DNA of 47,411 bases from NCBI GenBank assembly GCA_937949615.1, contig CALEDQ010000002.1:1-47411 (forward strand), given 5' to 3'. Under the pieces are notes generated by a model, which made no database searches, was not told the DNA's origin, and saw only the letters and a list, made by a program, of their open reading frames with translations. This document shows, piece after piece, positions 23,361 through 31,021 of the stretch (its first letter is position 1; every line of letters begins with the position of its first letter). The translations under genes were made by a program, and so were the position numbers. Source of the stretch: an uncultured bacterium. GTDB lineage: Bacteria > Muiribacteriota > Ozemobacteria > Ozemobacterales > Ozemobacteraceae.

Positions 23361-23390
23361 TTAAAATGAAAAAAATACGGTTTTTATCAT
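23361..23390 (-). CDS. Possible 9-residue leader peptide upstream of the zinc-ribbon gene
   Basis: AAGGAG (23400-23395) is followed after four T by ATG at 23390 and the frame MIKTVFFSF, ending in TAA at 23361. It is in the same frame as the main gene but separated from it by three stops. The SD is far better than that of the main gene 31 nt downstream, so either it is a translated leader used for reinitiation, or it is a decayed earlier start. Confidence 0.35.
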   Translation of the reverse strand: MIKTVFFSF

Positions 23391-23443
23391 AAAACTCCTT
23401 ATTTCTGCCGAAAAAGATTTTATGCCAGAAAGGGGAGCGTTAT

Positions 23444-23617
23444 ATGAAGGCTGTATGTTCGATGATTGCCGGGTGGTATTCAGTAGCTCTTATTGGCTTC
23501 CTGGTCTATATCAGAAGGGGGTTTCTCCAGATGTCGGGAGAAAACTGCCTGCCTTCGATTGACCTTAACTGCTCTGATGAAAATAGCGATACCGACACTT
23601 TTTCAGAATTAACTTGA
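23444..23617 (+). CDS. Small single-span membrane protein (57 aa)
   Basis: AGGGGAG sits 6 nt before ATG 23444, an excellent SD. The product has one hydrophobic segment (about residues 7-23, IAGWYSVALIGFLVY), then the positive cluster RRG (residues 24-26), then a polar acidic tail ending in residue 57. By the positive-inside rule the C-terminal part would be cytoplasmic. A terminator hairpin follows the stop by 12 nt, which supports a real short transcription unit. No homologue recognised. Confidence 0.7.
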   Translation: MKAVCSMIAGWYSVALIGFLVYIRRGFLQMSGENCLPSIDLNCSDENSDTDTFSELT

Positions 23618-23643
23618 TTTAGTTACAGCAACCTGTCTAAAAT
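23614..23643 (+). promoter_or_regulatory. Promoter superposed on the terminator hairpin
   Basis: TTGATT (23614-23619), an 18-nt spacer and TAAAAT (23638-23643). The -10 lies in the 5' arm of the hairpin that ends the upstream transcript, and initiation near 23650 falls in the hairpin loop. The downstream transcript would then carry only the 3' arm and could not form the stem. Confidence 0.5.
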
Positions 23644-23675
23644 AAATAAAAATTTATTTTGGACAGGTTTTTTCT
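23630..23675 (+). terminator. Long AT-rich intrinsic terminator after the 57-aa gene
   Basis: An 18-bp stem (23630-23647 with 23652-23669, one G-T pair) around an AAAA loop is followed by six T. The CCTGTC/GACAGG base is GC-containing and the top is AT-only. The 3' arm also includes the only SD-like sequence of the next gene, whose TTG start lies at the end of the T-run. Confidence 0.82.
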
Positions 23676-24301
23676 TGCCGTTCGATACCAAGTTTGAATT
23701 TATTCTGCAGTTCGAGAAGATTCTCGGGGATATGAAAAGCAAAAACCCCGAGACTTATGGTCGCAATCTGCAGTTTTTGAGTGTCGAGACTATCGAAACG
23801 GTGAGACCGATACTGCAGAAGTTTTTTCCGAATGACAAAACTCTGATAGATACTCTGACCCGTAAAGACATCGATCTGATGCTGCTGCGGATCCTTCGCT
23901 CAGAAGTGGTCGGCCTGCAGGGCGAGGGCGAAAGACTGGTCAGAAAGGCACGCAACATCATTGGCCAGTTCGGCTTTCTGCCGCCGGTAGCTTTTTTCTA
24001 TGCTTACAATGGTGCAGAGCTCTTTGAGGCCATGCTTGACCGCACCTATAAAAATTTAAAGAAGCGGGGAAAGCCGCAAAGCCTCTCTGAGATCTGGCGG
24101 CGGTTTTCAGCGCCTCTTACCGCCAGTTTCGAACTGAAGAATGTATTTACCAAGGATCTGCTGTTTAAAATCAGGCAGAGACTGAAGAATTATCTTGAAA
24201 AGGATCCCAGGTTCTATCTCGATGCCAGAAGCCCGAAAAAACTTTTCGTTGCCCTGGCAGAGTGGGGTGCTTCGGTCGATTTTGACGACGAGGAATCTTG
24301 A
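23675..24301 (+). CDS. Unknown cytoplasmic protein (208 aa)
   Basis: No signal peptide or membrane span is seen; the protein is rich in helices and basic residues with an acidic end (DFDDEES). The start is TTG at 23675, 7 nt after GGACAGG; the first internal ATG (23732) has poorly placed SD-like bases and would remove a conserved-looking amphipathic start (FEFILQFEKIL). It precedes the GAF-SpoIIE phosphatase by 77 nt and probably shares its transcript. I recognise no family. A regulatory partner for that phosphatase is possible but only positional. Confidence 0.72.
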   Translation: MPFDTKFEFILQFEKILGDMKSKNPETYGRNLQFLSVETIETVRPILQKFFPNDKTLIDTLTRKDIDLMLLRILRSEVVGLQGEGERLVRKARNIIGQFGFLPPVAFFYAYNGAELFEAMLDRTYKNLKKRGKPQSLSEIWRRFSAPLTASFELKNVFTKDLLFKIRQRLKNYLEKDPRFYLDARSPKKLFVALAEWGASVDFDDEES

Positions 24302-24378
24302 GCAGACGATCTCTGCTGTTACTGAATCAGAATCGACGGTGAGACTCTTAATAAAAAAATAAAAACTGGAGAGAAACT

Positions 24379-25833
24379 TTGTCAGGTTCAGGTAGGACAG
24401 CCGCCAGTATAAACGCAGTTCGCTACTATCTTCTCTGGCTGATCGGCATTGCAGTTCTGGCTGTACTTGGAAGAGACTATGATCTGGCTCTTCTCGCCGC
24501 TCTTTTTCTGCTCGTTCTCTTCTTTATAAACATCAAAAGACATCTGGAACAGAGAAATACTCTTCAGGATGTCTGCAATTTCTATGAACAGGCGCATTCT
24601 CTCGATGACTTGCAGCTTCTTCTCGGAGATCGCCCATACAGTCGCATTCTTCAAACGGTTCTCGAACTTGGAAAATTCGACTGGGCGGTTCTTTTTCTCA
24701 TGGATTTCGAAAAAGACTGTTTTGTTGCGGTTGAGTCTGCAGGAGTCAGCCTTGATCGCTTCAAAAATGTGAGCTTTGACGATATTGCCACCGAACATAC
24801 ATCAGACAGTATGAAATTGTCGATGAAACTGCTGGAGCATGCCTTTAAAACCCATGAATTTCGTGGAGCTCTTGCCGGTTCAGCCCTCGAGCGCAACAAG
24901 ATCTTCTATGGCTGTCTGCTGGTCGGCAGACACCGCCCTGATGCCGAACTGACTTCAGAAGACAGTTTCAGGCTCGACATTCTTTCAGACCAGGTTTCTG
25001 TCTGTCTGCATAATTATCGTCTGCACAAAGAACTGGCGTTCCACGCTGATGAGCTTGCAAAACGGCAGGCACAGATTCAGCGCGAACTCGACATGGCACG
25101 TATAGTTCAGGATGGGGCGATGCCAAGGCAGGTTCCAGATGTTGATGGAATCGAAGTCGCTTCATTTCTAAAGCCTGCCAGATTTATCGGAGGCGATTTT
25201 CTCAGGTTTGTTGAAGATGCTTCAAGATCGAACATTGGTGTTCTTATCGGTGATGTTTGCGGTAAGGGAGTTCCGGCTGCTCTGGTTATGGCAGTGGTTG
25301 TCTGCCTGTTCAACGACCGCTCGGCGCTTGCCAATAATCCGGCAGAACTGATGAGTCGGGTTAACGTCTCTCTGAAAGAATTTCTCGGTGCCGGTTCTCG
25401 TTTCAATTCAACGGCACTCTGGGGTGTTTTTGATCTTCAGGCGATGAAATTCAGTTATTGCAGTGCCGGCCACGATTTTCCGCTGCATTACCGGGCCGCC
25501 GATAATTCAATCAATGAGCTGAAGTCAACCGGAACTCTTCTTGGAATATTCAACGAAAGCATCTATGAAAGCCGTTCAGAAGATATAGCCGATGGCGACA
25601 AGCTGATGTTTTATTCAGATGGCCTGGTCGATTTCTTTGAGGCCTGGGCTGGTTGCGAAGATGGGTATATCTATTTGCGCAGTTTCTTTTTTGACCGGGT
25701 CGATAAAAGTGCTGATGAAATTGTTAAGGAAATCGCTGCACTGGTCGAGAATTCACCTGCTGCGGTCAAGGACGATATCACCGTGGCAGTTTTCTCAATA
25801 GACCGGAAAAGAAAGGTTGAAAAGCAGCCATAA
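24379..25833 (+). CDS. GAF-SpoIIE protein phosphatase with N-terminal membrane anchor (484 aa)
   Basis: Two adjacent hydrophobic stretches (about 18-33 and 37-52) form a membrane hairpin. A GAF-like sensor domain (about 65-215) and a coiled segment (215-245) lead to a PPM/SpoIIE phosphatase domain (about 250-480) with IGGDFLRF, IGDVCGKG, YSDGL and KDDIT. The second acidic residue of the usual GGDxxD is replaced by R in GGDFLRF, but SpoIIE itself lacks it, so activity is still likely. Start TTG at 24379 has GGAGAG upstream. Unlike the two larger phosphatases of this window it has no big external sensor, so its signal is probably cytoplasmic. Its stop overlaps the following gene. Confidence 0.9.
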   Translation: MSGSGRTAASINAVRYYLLWLIGIAVLAVLGRDYDLALLAALFLLVLFFINIKRHLEQRNTLQDVCNFYEQAHSLDDLQLLLGDRPYSRILQTVLELGKFDWAVLFLMDFEKDCFVAVESAGVSLDRFKNVSFDDIATEHTSDSMKLSMKLLEHAFKTHEFRGALAGSALERNKIFYGCLLVGRHRPDAELTSEDSFRLDILSDQVSVCLHNYRLHKELAFHADELAKRQAQIQRELDMARIVQDGAMPRQVPDVDGIEVASFLKPARFIGGDFLRFVEDASRSNIGVLIGDVCGKGVPAALVMAVVVCLFNDRSALANNPAELMSRVNVSLKEFLGAGSRFNSTALWGVFDLQAMKFSYCSAGHDFPLHYRAADNSINELKSTGTLLGIFNESIYESRSEDIADGDKLMFYSDGLVDFFEAWAGCEDGYIYLRSFFFDRVDKSADEIVKEIAALVENSPAAVKDDITVAVFSIDRKRKVEKQP

Positions 25834-28496
25834 AAACGATCAGATCGTTTATTTTGCTTCTGCTGTTCGCAGCGCAATCGCTTTCTGCAGCGCCATTACC
25901 GGTTGACGGAACTTTTCGCCTGCGAGCGCTCAAAGATCAGCTCGACGGCCAGCTATCTGCCAGGCGGGCTGCAGTTCACGCCGTTGCCGGCCCAAATCAT
26001 TATGATGCAACCCGTAAGCTGGTTCCCGGTATCTCTGAAGAGAGTTTCCAGGTCTTCAACTTCGCTTCCGGGTTTTATGAATATCGGCCCGGAAAGCTTG
26101 TAGCAGCCGGCAAAGAATGTCTTCTTTTTGTCGAACGCGGCCAGGAGAACCAATATGGTCAGGGCTCTGCCGACGTCTATGCCAGCATCGTCAAGTGTTT
26201 TGACGACAAGGTATTCCCGTCAGTCTGCCGATGGTTCGGAAAACCCGCAGTTCCGGCAGCCTTCAATCTGCCTGACGAAAGGATCTACATCTTTCTCGTC
26301 GATATTCGCGACAGGTTTGCCGAAGGTTACGTTGCCGGCTATTTCGATCATCGCGACCTTGAAGGCTGGTCTGGTAATCAGAAGCCGGTATTTTTTATGG
26401 ATACCAACCCAGGGGAGCCTGGAGACCCTGATGATAAAAGCAATGCCTTCTACCGAACTCTGGCGCATGAATTTCAGCACATGGTCAATTTTTCGATTCA
26501 GCAGGCAAACGGTAACCCTGAGCAGGAACGCTGGCTGGACGAGGGTTTTTCAATGTTTTCCGAATATGTATTTTCTGGAGAAACAGGCCAGAACAGTCTC
26601 AGAGTGCCACCGGCTCCACACTTTGCCAGATTTCTTCAGAATCCAACGGTCAATTTGCTCAGTAACTCGAAAGAAAGCTGGTTTTATGAAGATCGGCTTT
26701 TCAGACAGTATGGCGCCTCTTTTCTGTTTGTCGCTTATCTGGTCGAAAAATTTGGCGGCGAAACTTCCGGCATGCAGCAGCAGTTCACCCGCGAACTGGT
26801 GCGTACCGCCGCAAAAGGTGTAAAAGGACTGAACGAACTGCTTAGATACGCGAATACCAGCTTTGCAGAGGTATTTGTCAATTTCAATCTGGCTCTGGCA
26901 GTTGACGAGCCAGGTCTGGCAAATGGTCTCTGGGGCTTTGCCGACAAGGTCGCGGCTTTTGGGGATGACGCAAATCTGCTGCCGATAAAGACCAGTCGGC
27001 ATTTTATCGCCGGCAGCGAAAATTCTTTTGCCGGTGCCGAAAACTCAGTCGTTGCCAACTGCCTGAATATTGAGGAGATTAACGGTCGCGGTCAGACGAC
27101 TCTGTCTCTTACCTGCCAGAGCCATCTTTTGCCATGGGCGGCTACGGTTCATTCCGACGGCACAACTTCGATCAGGCCCTTGGTAATCGACTCTGCCGGG
27201 CGCGGAAGCATTTCTCTCGATTTCAACAATCTCAGGCGCTTCTTTTTTCTGCCTCTGGTCATTGATCCTCAGATAACCGGTGATGAGAGGTTCAGTTATT
27301 CTTTCAGAACAACGTTCAATCAATATCTTCTCTATCCCGTTCCGCACCCGGCTTTTGCCGAGCAGTATCTGATCTTTTTCAGGTCCTTCAACGGGGCGTT
27401 GAATGTTACCCCCGAACTCAGAGTTCTTTTTAACAATCTGGTCGAGTACCCTTCGTTTTCGCCTGTCAATGAAGAAAAGTCGCTATTCGTCGCTCAGTAT
27501 AAACTACCTGGCGTTGGCCGCGGACAAGCTGTCTGCACCCTCAATGACGAGGTATTTTCCTTCAGTTTTTCGGCTGCCAGATTGAAACCCTCGGTGCGCA
27601 CCGAAATGCAGATTGCCGGCGCTCGTCTGGTTAATGATGGCAGCGTCGCTGATGAAGAGCTGGTAATGTTCGCTGCTCCGGATTCTCCGGCGCCGGTCAG
27701 GCCAACTAGCGCCGTTGCTGGTCCTTTCGATGTTTTTGTTGCGGAAAAGACGAAAGTCAGCCTGGTTGTCGAAGTGCCCGATTACTATAGCGCCAGATCT
27801 GGTTTGCGCAGTGAAAATCCCGGTTCAGAAAAAGCCTGGGCACCTTTGAAAAAGCTTGAAGATGGCCGGATGATGGCTGAGCTGGCCAGCCCGGGAAGGT
27901 TTTATCTATTTTATGACGACCGTCCTCCTTCGATCAGCGGTCTGCATCTTGAAAAAACGCCGTATGGTCAGAATGTTGTTCTGTGGAGTTCTGAAGACGA
28001 TCTTTCTGGGGTGAACCCGGAAAGTCTGAAAGTAACGATTGATGAGCGGCAATTGTCTGACGCCAGAATCGGTGCAGATGGCAAGGTCTGTTACCGGCTT
28101 CCTGAAGATTTTTCGGGTACCGGCAGTATTGTCGTTGCGATTACCGATCGGGCGGGTAACGAGGCACGGGCTTCGATCAATGCTCAAATAGCTGCTGTTT
28201 CAGGGATTGCAGCTGTCAGGGTCTACCCAAACCCATGTCAGCGATTTGCCCGTTTCAGTTTTGCTCTTTCTGGCAGGCCAGTTCTTGGCGCAGCTGTTGT
28301 TAATCTTTACGACGTGTCGGGAAAGAAAATAAATACCCTGCAGCTCGATGAATCTGCAGGGCATCTGGTTACTGACTGGAACCTGACCAATCGCAATGGC
28401 AGCCAGGTTGCAAACGGTGTTTATTTTTTCAGAGCACGAATCGAAGCAGACGGCCGCACTTTACGAAGCAACGGCAGACTTGCGGTACTCAGATAA
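25830..28496 (+). CDS. Secreted zinc metallopeptidase with C-terminal FlgD-type Ig domain (about 888 aa)
   Basis: The start is placed at ATA 25830, because from there the protein opens with a complete signal peptide (KTIRSF n-region, ILLLLFAAQ core, cleavage near SLSA). The first TTG (25854) would leave no charged n-region, and no ATG or GTG exists upstream before a stop. The catalytic motif is H213-E-F-Q-H217, with WLDEGFSMFSE about 30 residues later giving the third ligand, as in gluzincins of the M6-like group. The middle is beta-rich; the end has YPNPC and a GxxVANGVYFFRA FlgD_ig-like domain. It is a paralogue of the peptidase at 31022. The ATAA overlap with the preceding phosphatase gene suggests coupled translation. 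Confidence 0.85.
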   Translation: MKTIRSFILLLLFAAQSLSAAPLPVDGTFRLRALKDQLDGQLSARRAAVHAVAGPNHYDATRKLVPGISEESFQVFNFASGFYEYRPGKLVAAGKECLLFVERGQENQYGQGSADVYASIVKCFDDKVFPSVCRWFGKPAVPAAFNLPDERIYIFLVDIRDRFAEGYVAGYFDHRDLEGWSGNQKPVFFMDTNPGEPGDPDDKSNAFYRTLAHEFQHMVNFSIQQANGNPEQERWLDEGFSMFSEYVFSGETGQNSLRVPPAPHFARFLQNPTVNLLSNSKESWFYEDRLFRQYGASFLFVAYLVEKFGGETSGMQQQFTRELVRTAAKGVKGLNELLRYANTSFAEVFVNFNLALAVDEPGLANGLWGFADKVAAFGDDANLLPIKTSRHFIAGSENSFAGAENSVVANCLNIEEINGRGQTTLSLTCQSHLLPWAATVHSDGTTSIRPLVIDSAGRGSISLDFNNLRRFFFLPLVIDPQITGDERFSYSFRTTFNQYLLYPVPHPAFAEQYLIFFRSFNGALNVTPELRVLFNNLVEYPSFSPVNEEKSLFVAQYKLPGVGRGQAVCTLNDEVFSFSFSAARLKPSVRTEMQIAGARLVNDGSVADEELVMFAAPDSPAPVRPTSAVAGPFDVFVAEKTKVSLVVEVPDYYSARSGLRSENPGSEKAWAPLKKLEDGRMMAELASPGRFYLFYDDRPPSISGLHLEKTPYGQNVVLWSSEDDLSGVNPESLKVTIDERQLSDARIGADGKVCYRLPEDFSGTGSIVVAITDRAGNEARASINAQIAAVSGIAAVRVYPNPCQRFARFSFALSGRPVLGAAVVNLYDVSGKKINTLQLDESAGHLVTDWNLTNRNGSQVANGVYFFRARIEADGRTLRSNGRLAVLR

Positions 28497-28505
28497 GCCG
28501 GCGTC

Positions 28506-30851
28506 TCAACGGGCGGCGGCCTTGATGGCTTTCTGATACCTGTCTTTGGCTGCCTGAAATTCTTTCAGCTTTGCCTGGGCGGCTTTCTGGTTGCCACCTG
28601 TAACCGCTTTAACATAGGCCTTGTAAGCGATTTCGTAGTTGTCTTTCGCAATTCTCAGGCTGGAATCCATGTTTTTATATGGAATTTTTTCGTCTTCTGG
28701 CGGCAATCTGAGCTTGCTCGCTTCTGACGAAGATTTTTGCACCTGCAGATTGGCTTTGGCGGCGCTGTTGTCGTAAGAATAAGCCTGGAAGGAGGCTTTG
28801 GTTGCTTCCTGCTGCTGCTGACCTTTTTTGTAGCCAAGCAGCTTGGCGATGCCGGTAAAAAGCTTTTCGCCAACTATACCGCCGACGATGCTGCCGAGCA
28901 TTGTGCCAACCACCGGTATCGGAATCATCGAACCAAGCATTGCGCCGATGGTAGAACCGGCAGCCTGGCCGGCGATAGCGACCGGATCGAGTGCTTTCAG
29001 GGCGGCTTTGAAGCTCATGCCGGCTCCGAGATTGCCGCCGAGAGAGCCGCCGACCAGCGAGGTCAGAGTTGGCAGAAGAGCGCCGGCGATAGTTCCGACA
29101 ATTGGGATCGGCACAAATGTCTGAATGAGAGGAACGAAAACCTGACCGGCTGCGGCGCCCAGCGATGAACCAACGACGTTGCCCACGAACTGCATCGAGG
29201 CAACCGACTGCACCGCTGCTTTCATACTGACTTTTTCGCCATTCATAATCTGACTGGCAAGATTGATGGCAATCGAAGTGCCTGCTGTCATGGCAAGATT
29301 TTTAACGCTGAACGACTGCTTTATTGAATTGGCAGCATTTTTGATGCCGACGCCGAGAGCTTTCTGACCCTTGATAAGATTTTCGCTCAGCCGTATCGAT
29401 CGATACTGTGACTGAGTTTCGTCTGAATAGGCACGTGAGCCGTCGATGGCGCCGTCGACGCGCCCGTCAACGACTGCCTGTTTGTAGAGAGCTTCGCTCC
29501 ATTCATTGTAGCTGCTCAACTTGGCGTCATAATCAGCCTTCAACTGTGCTCTGGCACTCGGATCAGTTGCGTTCTGCCAGGCCTGCTGTGCATCGTGCAG
29601 ATCTTTGTAACGGGCAGTGGCGCTGCTGTCGACCGTGGCATACTTGGTGTTGTCGAGAAACTGCTTGATCATCTGACTGCGATCTTCGGGGAACTTCTGG
29701 ATGTATGCGTCGACAAATTCGCGGTAGGTCTGGGGTTTCGAGTTTTCAAAAACCTGGCAGACCTTGGAGAATGGGGCCTGAATGCGGCCACCGTTGAGAA
29801 CATCGTAGAACAGTGAGGCGTTGACTCCTTCGGTTGACAACATATCGATGCCGGATTTGAGAACGCCGTCATTAGGACCTGTGGTCACGCCCTGATTCTC
29901 AAAGATGTATTTGTTTTCGGCGATATTTTTGTGGGTCTGGATGCGCCATGAGGAAGCTGAATTGTGCTGATCTCTGGTGGAAAGGGCTTCGAGAGCTTCT
30001 GCCCATCCTTCGGAGAGGGCAAAGCCTTCATCTGCAACGGTATTTTTTGAATGAGCACCATAATAATTCGTCTGCGGGTAGTTTGGGCGCTCGTAGAGCT
30101 GGTCCATGATCATGTGCCCGACTTCGTGGGCCATTACCGAGCCCGCTGACGGGTCCTGCATGCCACCGCTGAATACTTCACTGTTGGGCGGCACGACGAT
30201 GCGGTTTACATGTGAGTTGTCGCGGTAACTGATCTGGCCATTGTCAGAGGCTTCAGCCATGGCGAATCCAGCGGCGTCATGGTGAATCCCTCCTGAATTA
30301 CCGACTTCAAGGTATACAGGTTTTTTGAGATCGTTGACCAGCCATTGGGCGAAGGCCGGGTCTTTGGTGCCGGCGGCCAGGTCTTTTTGGATTTCGTTGA
30401 TTTTGAAGTTGCGGGCTTCAACCTGCATTCCGACAGTCTGGCGCAGGCCAGGGTTGCTCTCGATGTAAGTTTTAAGCTGCTGATAGCGAGGGTCGCTGGT
30501 AGAAAGCGACTTTAGAACCGGTACCGTGTTGCCCATAAAATCTTTGGTAGATACGGTGGTGGCCGCTGCATCGGTGATCGGAGTCACAATCTTGAACTGC
30601 GCCATCGCGGCTTCTGCCGGTAGAGACTGTACGGCAATGACGCGGTCCTGATTGTCTTTGACAAAATATTTGCCGGTGGTCGGGTCGAAATCAGGGTTGT
30701 AGACTTCCTGGACCTGGCCGGTAGAGTCTTTTACCACGTAGCGAATCCCCTCTTTAGTCGCTACAAATGACCCCGAGGCGGTGACAATGCTGCTGCAGAA
30801 AACAGCAAGGATCAACAAGATAGTTAGTTTCACCGACCTGAACTTTTTCAT
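28506..30851 (-). CDS. Secreted HExxH metallopeptidase with glycine-zipper hydrophobic domain (781 aa)
   Basis: A signal peptide (1-27) is followed by a propeptide-like beta region, then H242-E-V-G-H246 with E281/E285 in SEGWAEALEAL as probable third ligand. Residues 500-672 are hydrophobic and rich in G, A and S, with two copies of the motif PIPIVGT/PIPVVGT (580-586 and 644-650), each opening a GxxxG-type segment. Such glycine zippers occur in pore-forming or membrane-inserting proteins. The last 100 residues are charged coiled coil. GGAGGT precedes the ATG. It is convergent with one peptidase (9-nt gap) and divergent from another. A toxin- or predation-like role is possible, but a surface-anchored protease is as likely. 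Confidence 0.85.
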   Translation of the reverse strand: MKKFRSVKLTILLILAVFCSSIVTASGSFVATKEGIRYVVKDSTGQVQEVYNPDFDPTTGKYFVKDNQDRVIAVQSLPAEAAMAQFKIVTPITDAAATTVSTKDFMGNTVPVLKSLSTSDPRYQQLKTYIESNPGLRQTVGMQVEARNFKINEIQKDLAAGTKDPAFAQWLVNDLKKPVYLEVGNSGGIHHDAAGFAMAEASDNGQISYRDNSHVNRIVVPPNSEVFSGGMQDPSAGSVMAHEVGHMIMDQLYERPNYPQTNYYGAHSKNTVADEGFALSEGWAEALEALSTRDQHNSASSWRIQTHKNIAENKYIFENQGVTTGPNDGVLKSGIDMLSTEGVNASLFYDVLNGGRIQAPFSKVCQVFENSKPQTYREFVDAYIQKFPEDRSQMIKQFLDNTKYATVDSSATARYKDLHDAQQAWQNATDPSARAQLKADYDAKLSSYNEWSEALYKQAVVDGRVDGAIDGSRAYSDETQSQYRSIRLSENLIKGQKALGVGIKNAANSIKQSFSVKNLAMTAGTSIAINLASQIMNGEKVSMKAAVQSVASMQFVGNVVGSSLGAAAGQVFVPLIQTFVPIPIVGTIAGALLPTLTSLVGGSLGGNLGAGMSFKAALKALDPVAIAGQAAGSTIGAMLGSMIPIPVVGTMLGSIVGGIVGEKLFTGIAKLLGYKKGQQQQEATKASFQAYSYDNSAAKANLQVQKSSSEASKLRLPPEDEKIPYKNMDSSLRIAKDNYEIAYKAYVKAVTGGNQKAAQAKLKEFQAAKDRYQKAIKAAAR

Positions 30852-30877
30852 CTGCGACCTCCAATACTATAGAACCG

Positions 30878-31002
30878 GGGATTGAGAGAGGATATTTCTT
30901 AAAATTATAACTATATTTAACCTCTCCCACAAGGTACGAAAAATCACTCAGAAAAGTTGTGAAAGCTGCCGATGATGTTGATGAATAATATTCTCTCAAC
31001 CC
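30878..31002. promoter_or_regulatory. Inverted repeat pair in the divergent peptidase promoter region
   Basis: The block GGGATTGAGAGAGGATAT (30878-30895) and ATATTCTCTCAACCC (30988-31002, reading GGGTTGAGAGAATAT on the other strand) face each other across 92 nt. A weaker relative, ATATTTAACCTCTCCC, lies at 30913-30928 over the -35 of the minus promoter. Each main copy lies near the start of one of the two peptidase genes, as expected for operator sites of a shared regulator. Confidence 0.45.
30904..30932 (-). promoter_or_regulatory. Predicted promoter of the glycine-zipper peptidase gene
   Basis: On the minus strand TTGTGG (30932-30927), 17 nt, then a perfect TATAAT (30909-30904). Start expected near 30897, giving a leader of about 46 nt that holds one of the inverted repeats and the GGAGGT SD. 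Confidence 0.65.
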
Positions 31003-31021
31003 GATAAAAGCAGGGGCTGGT

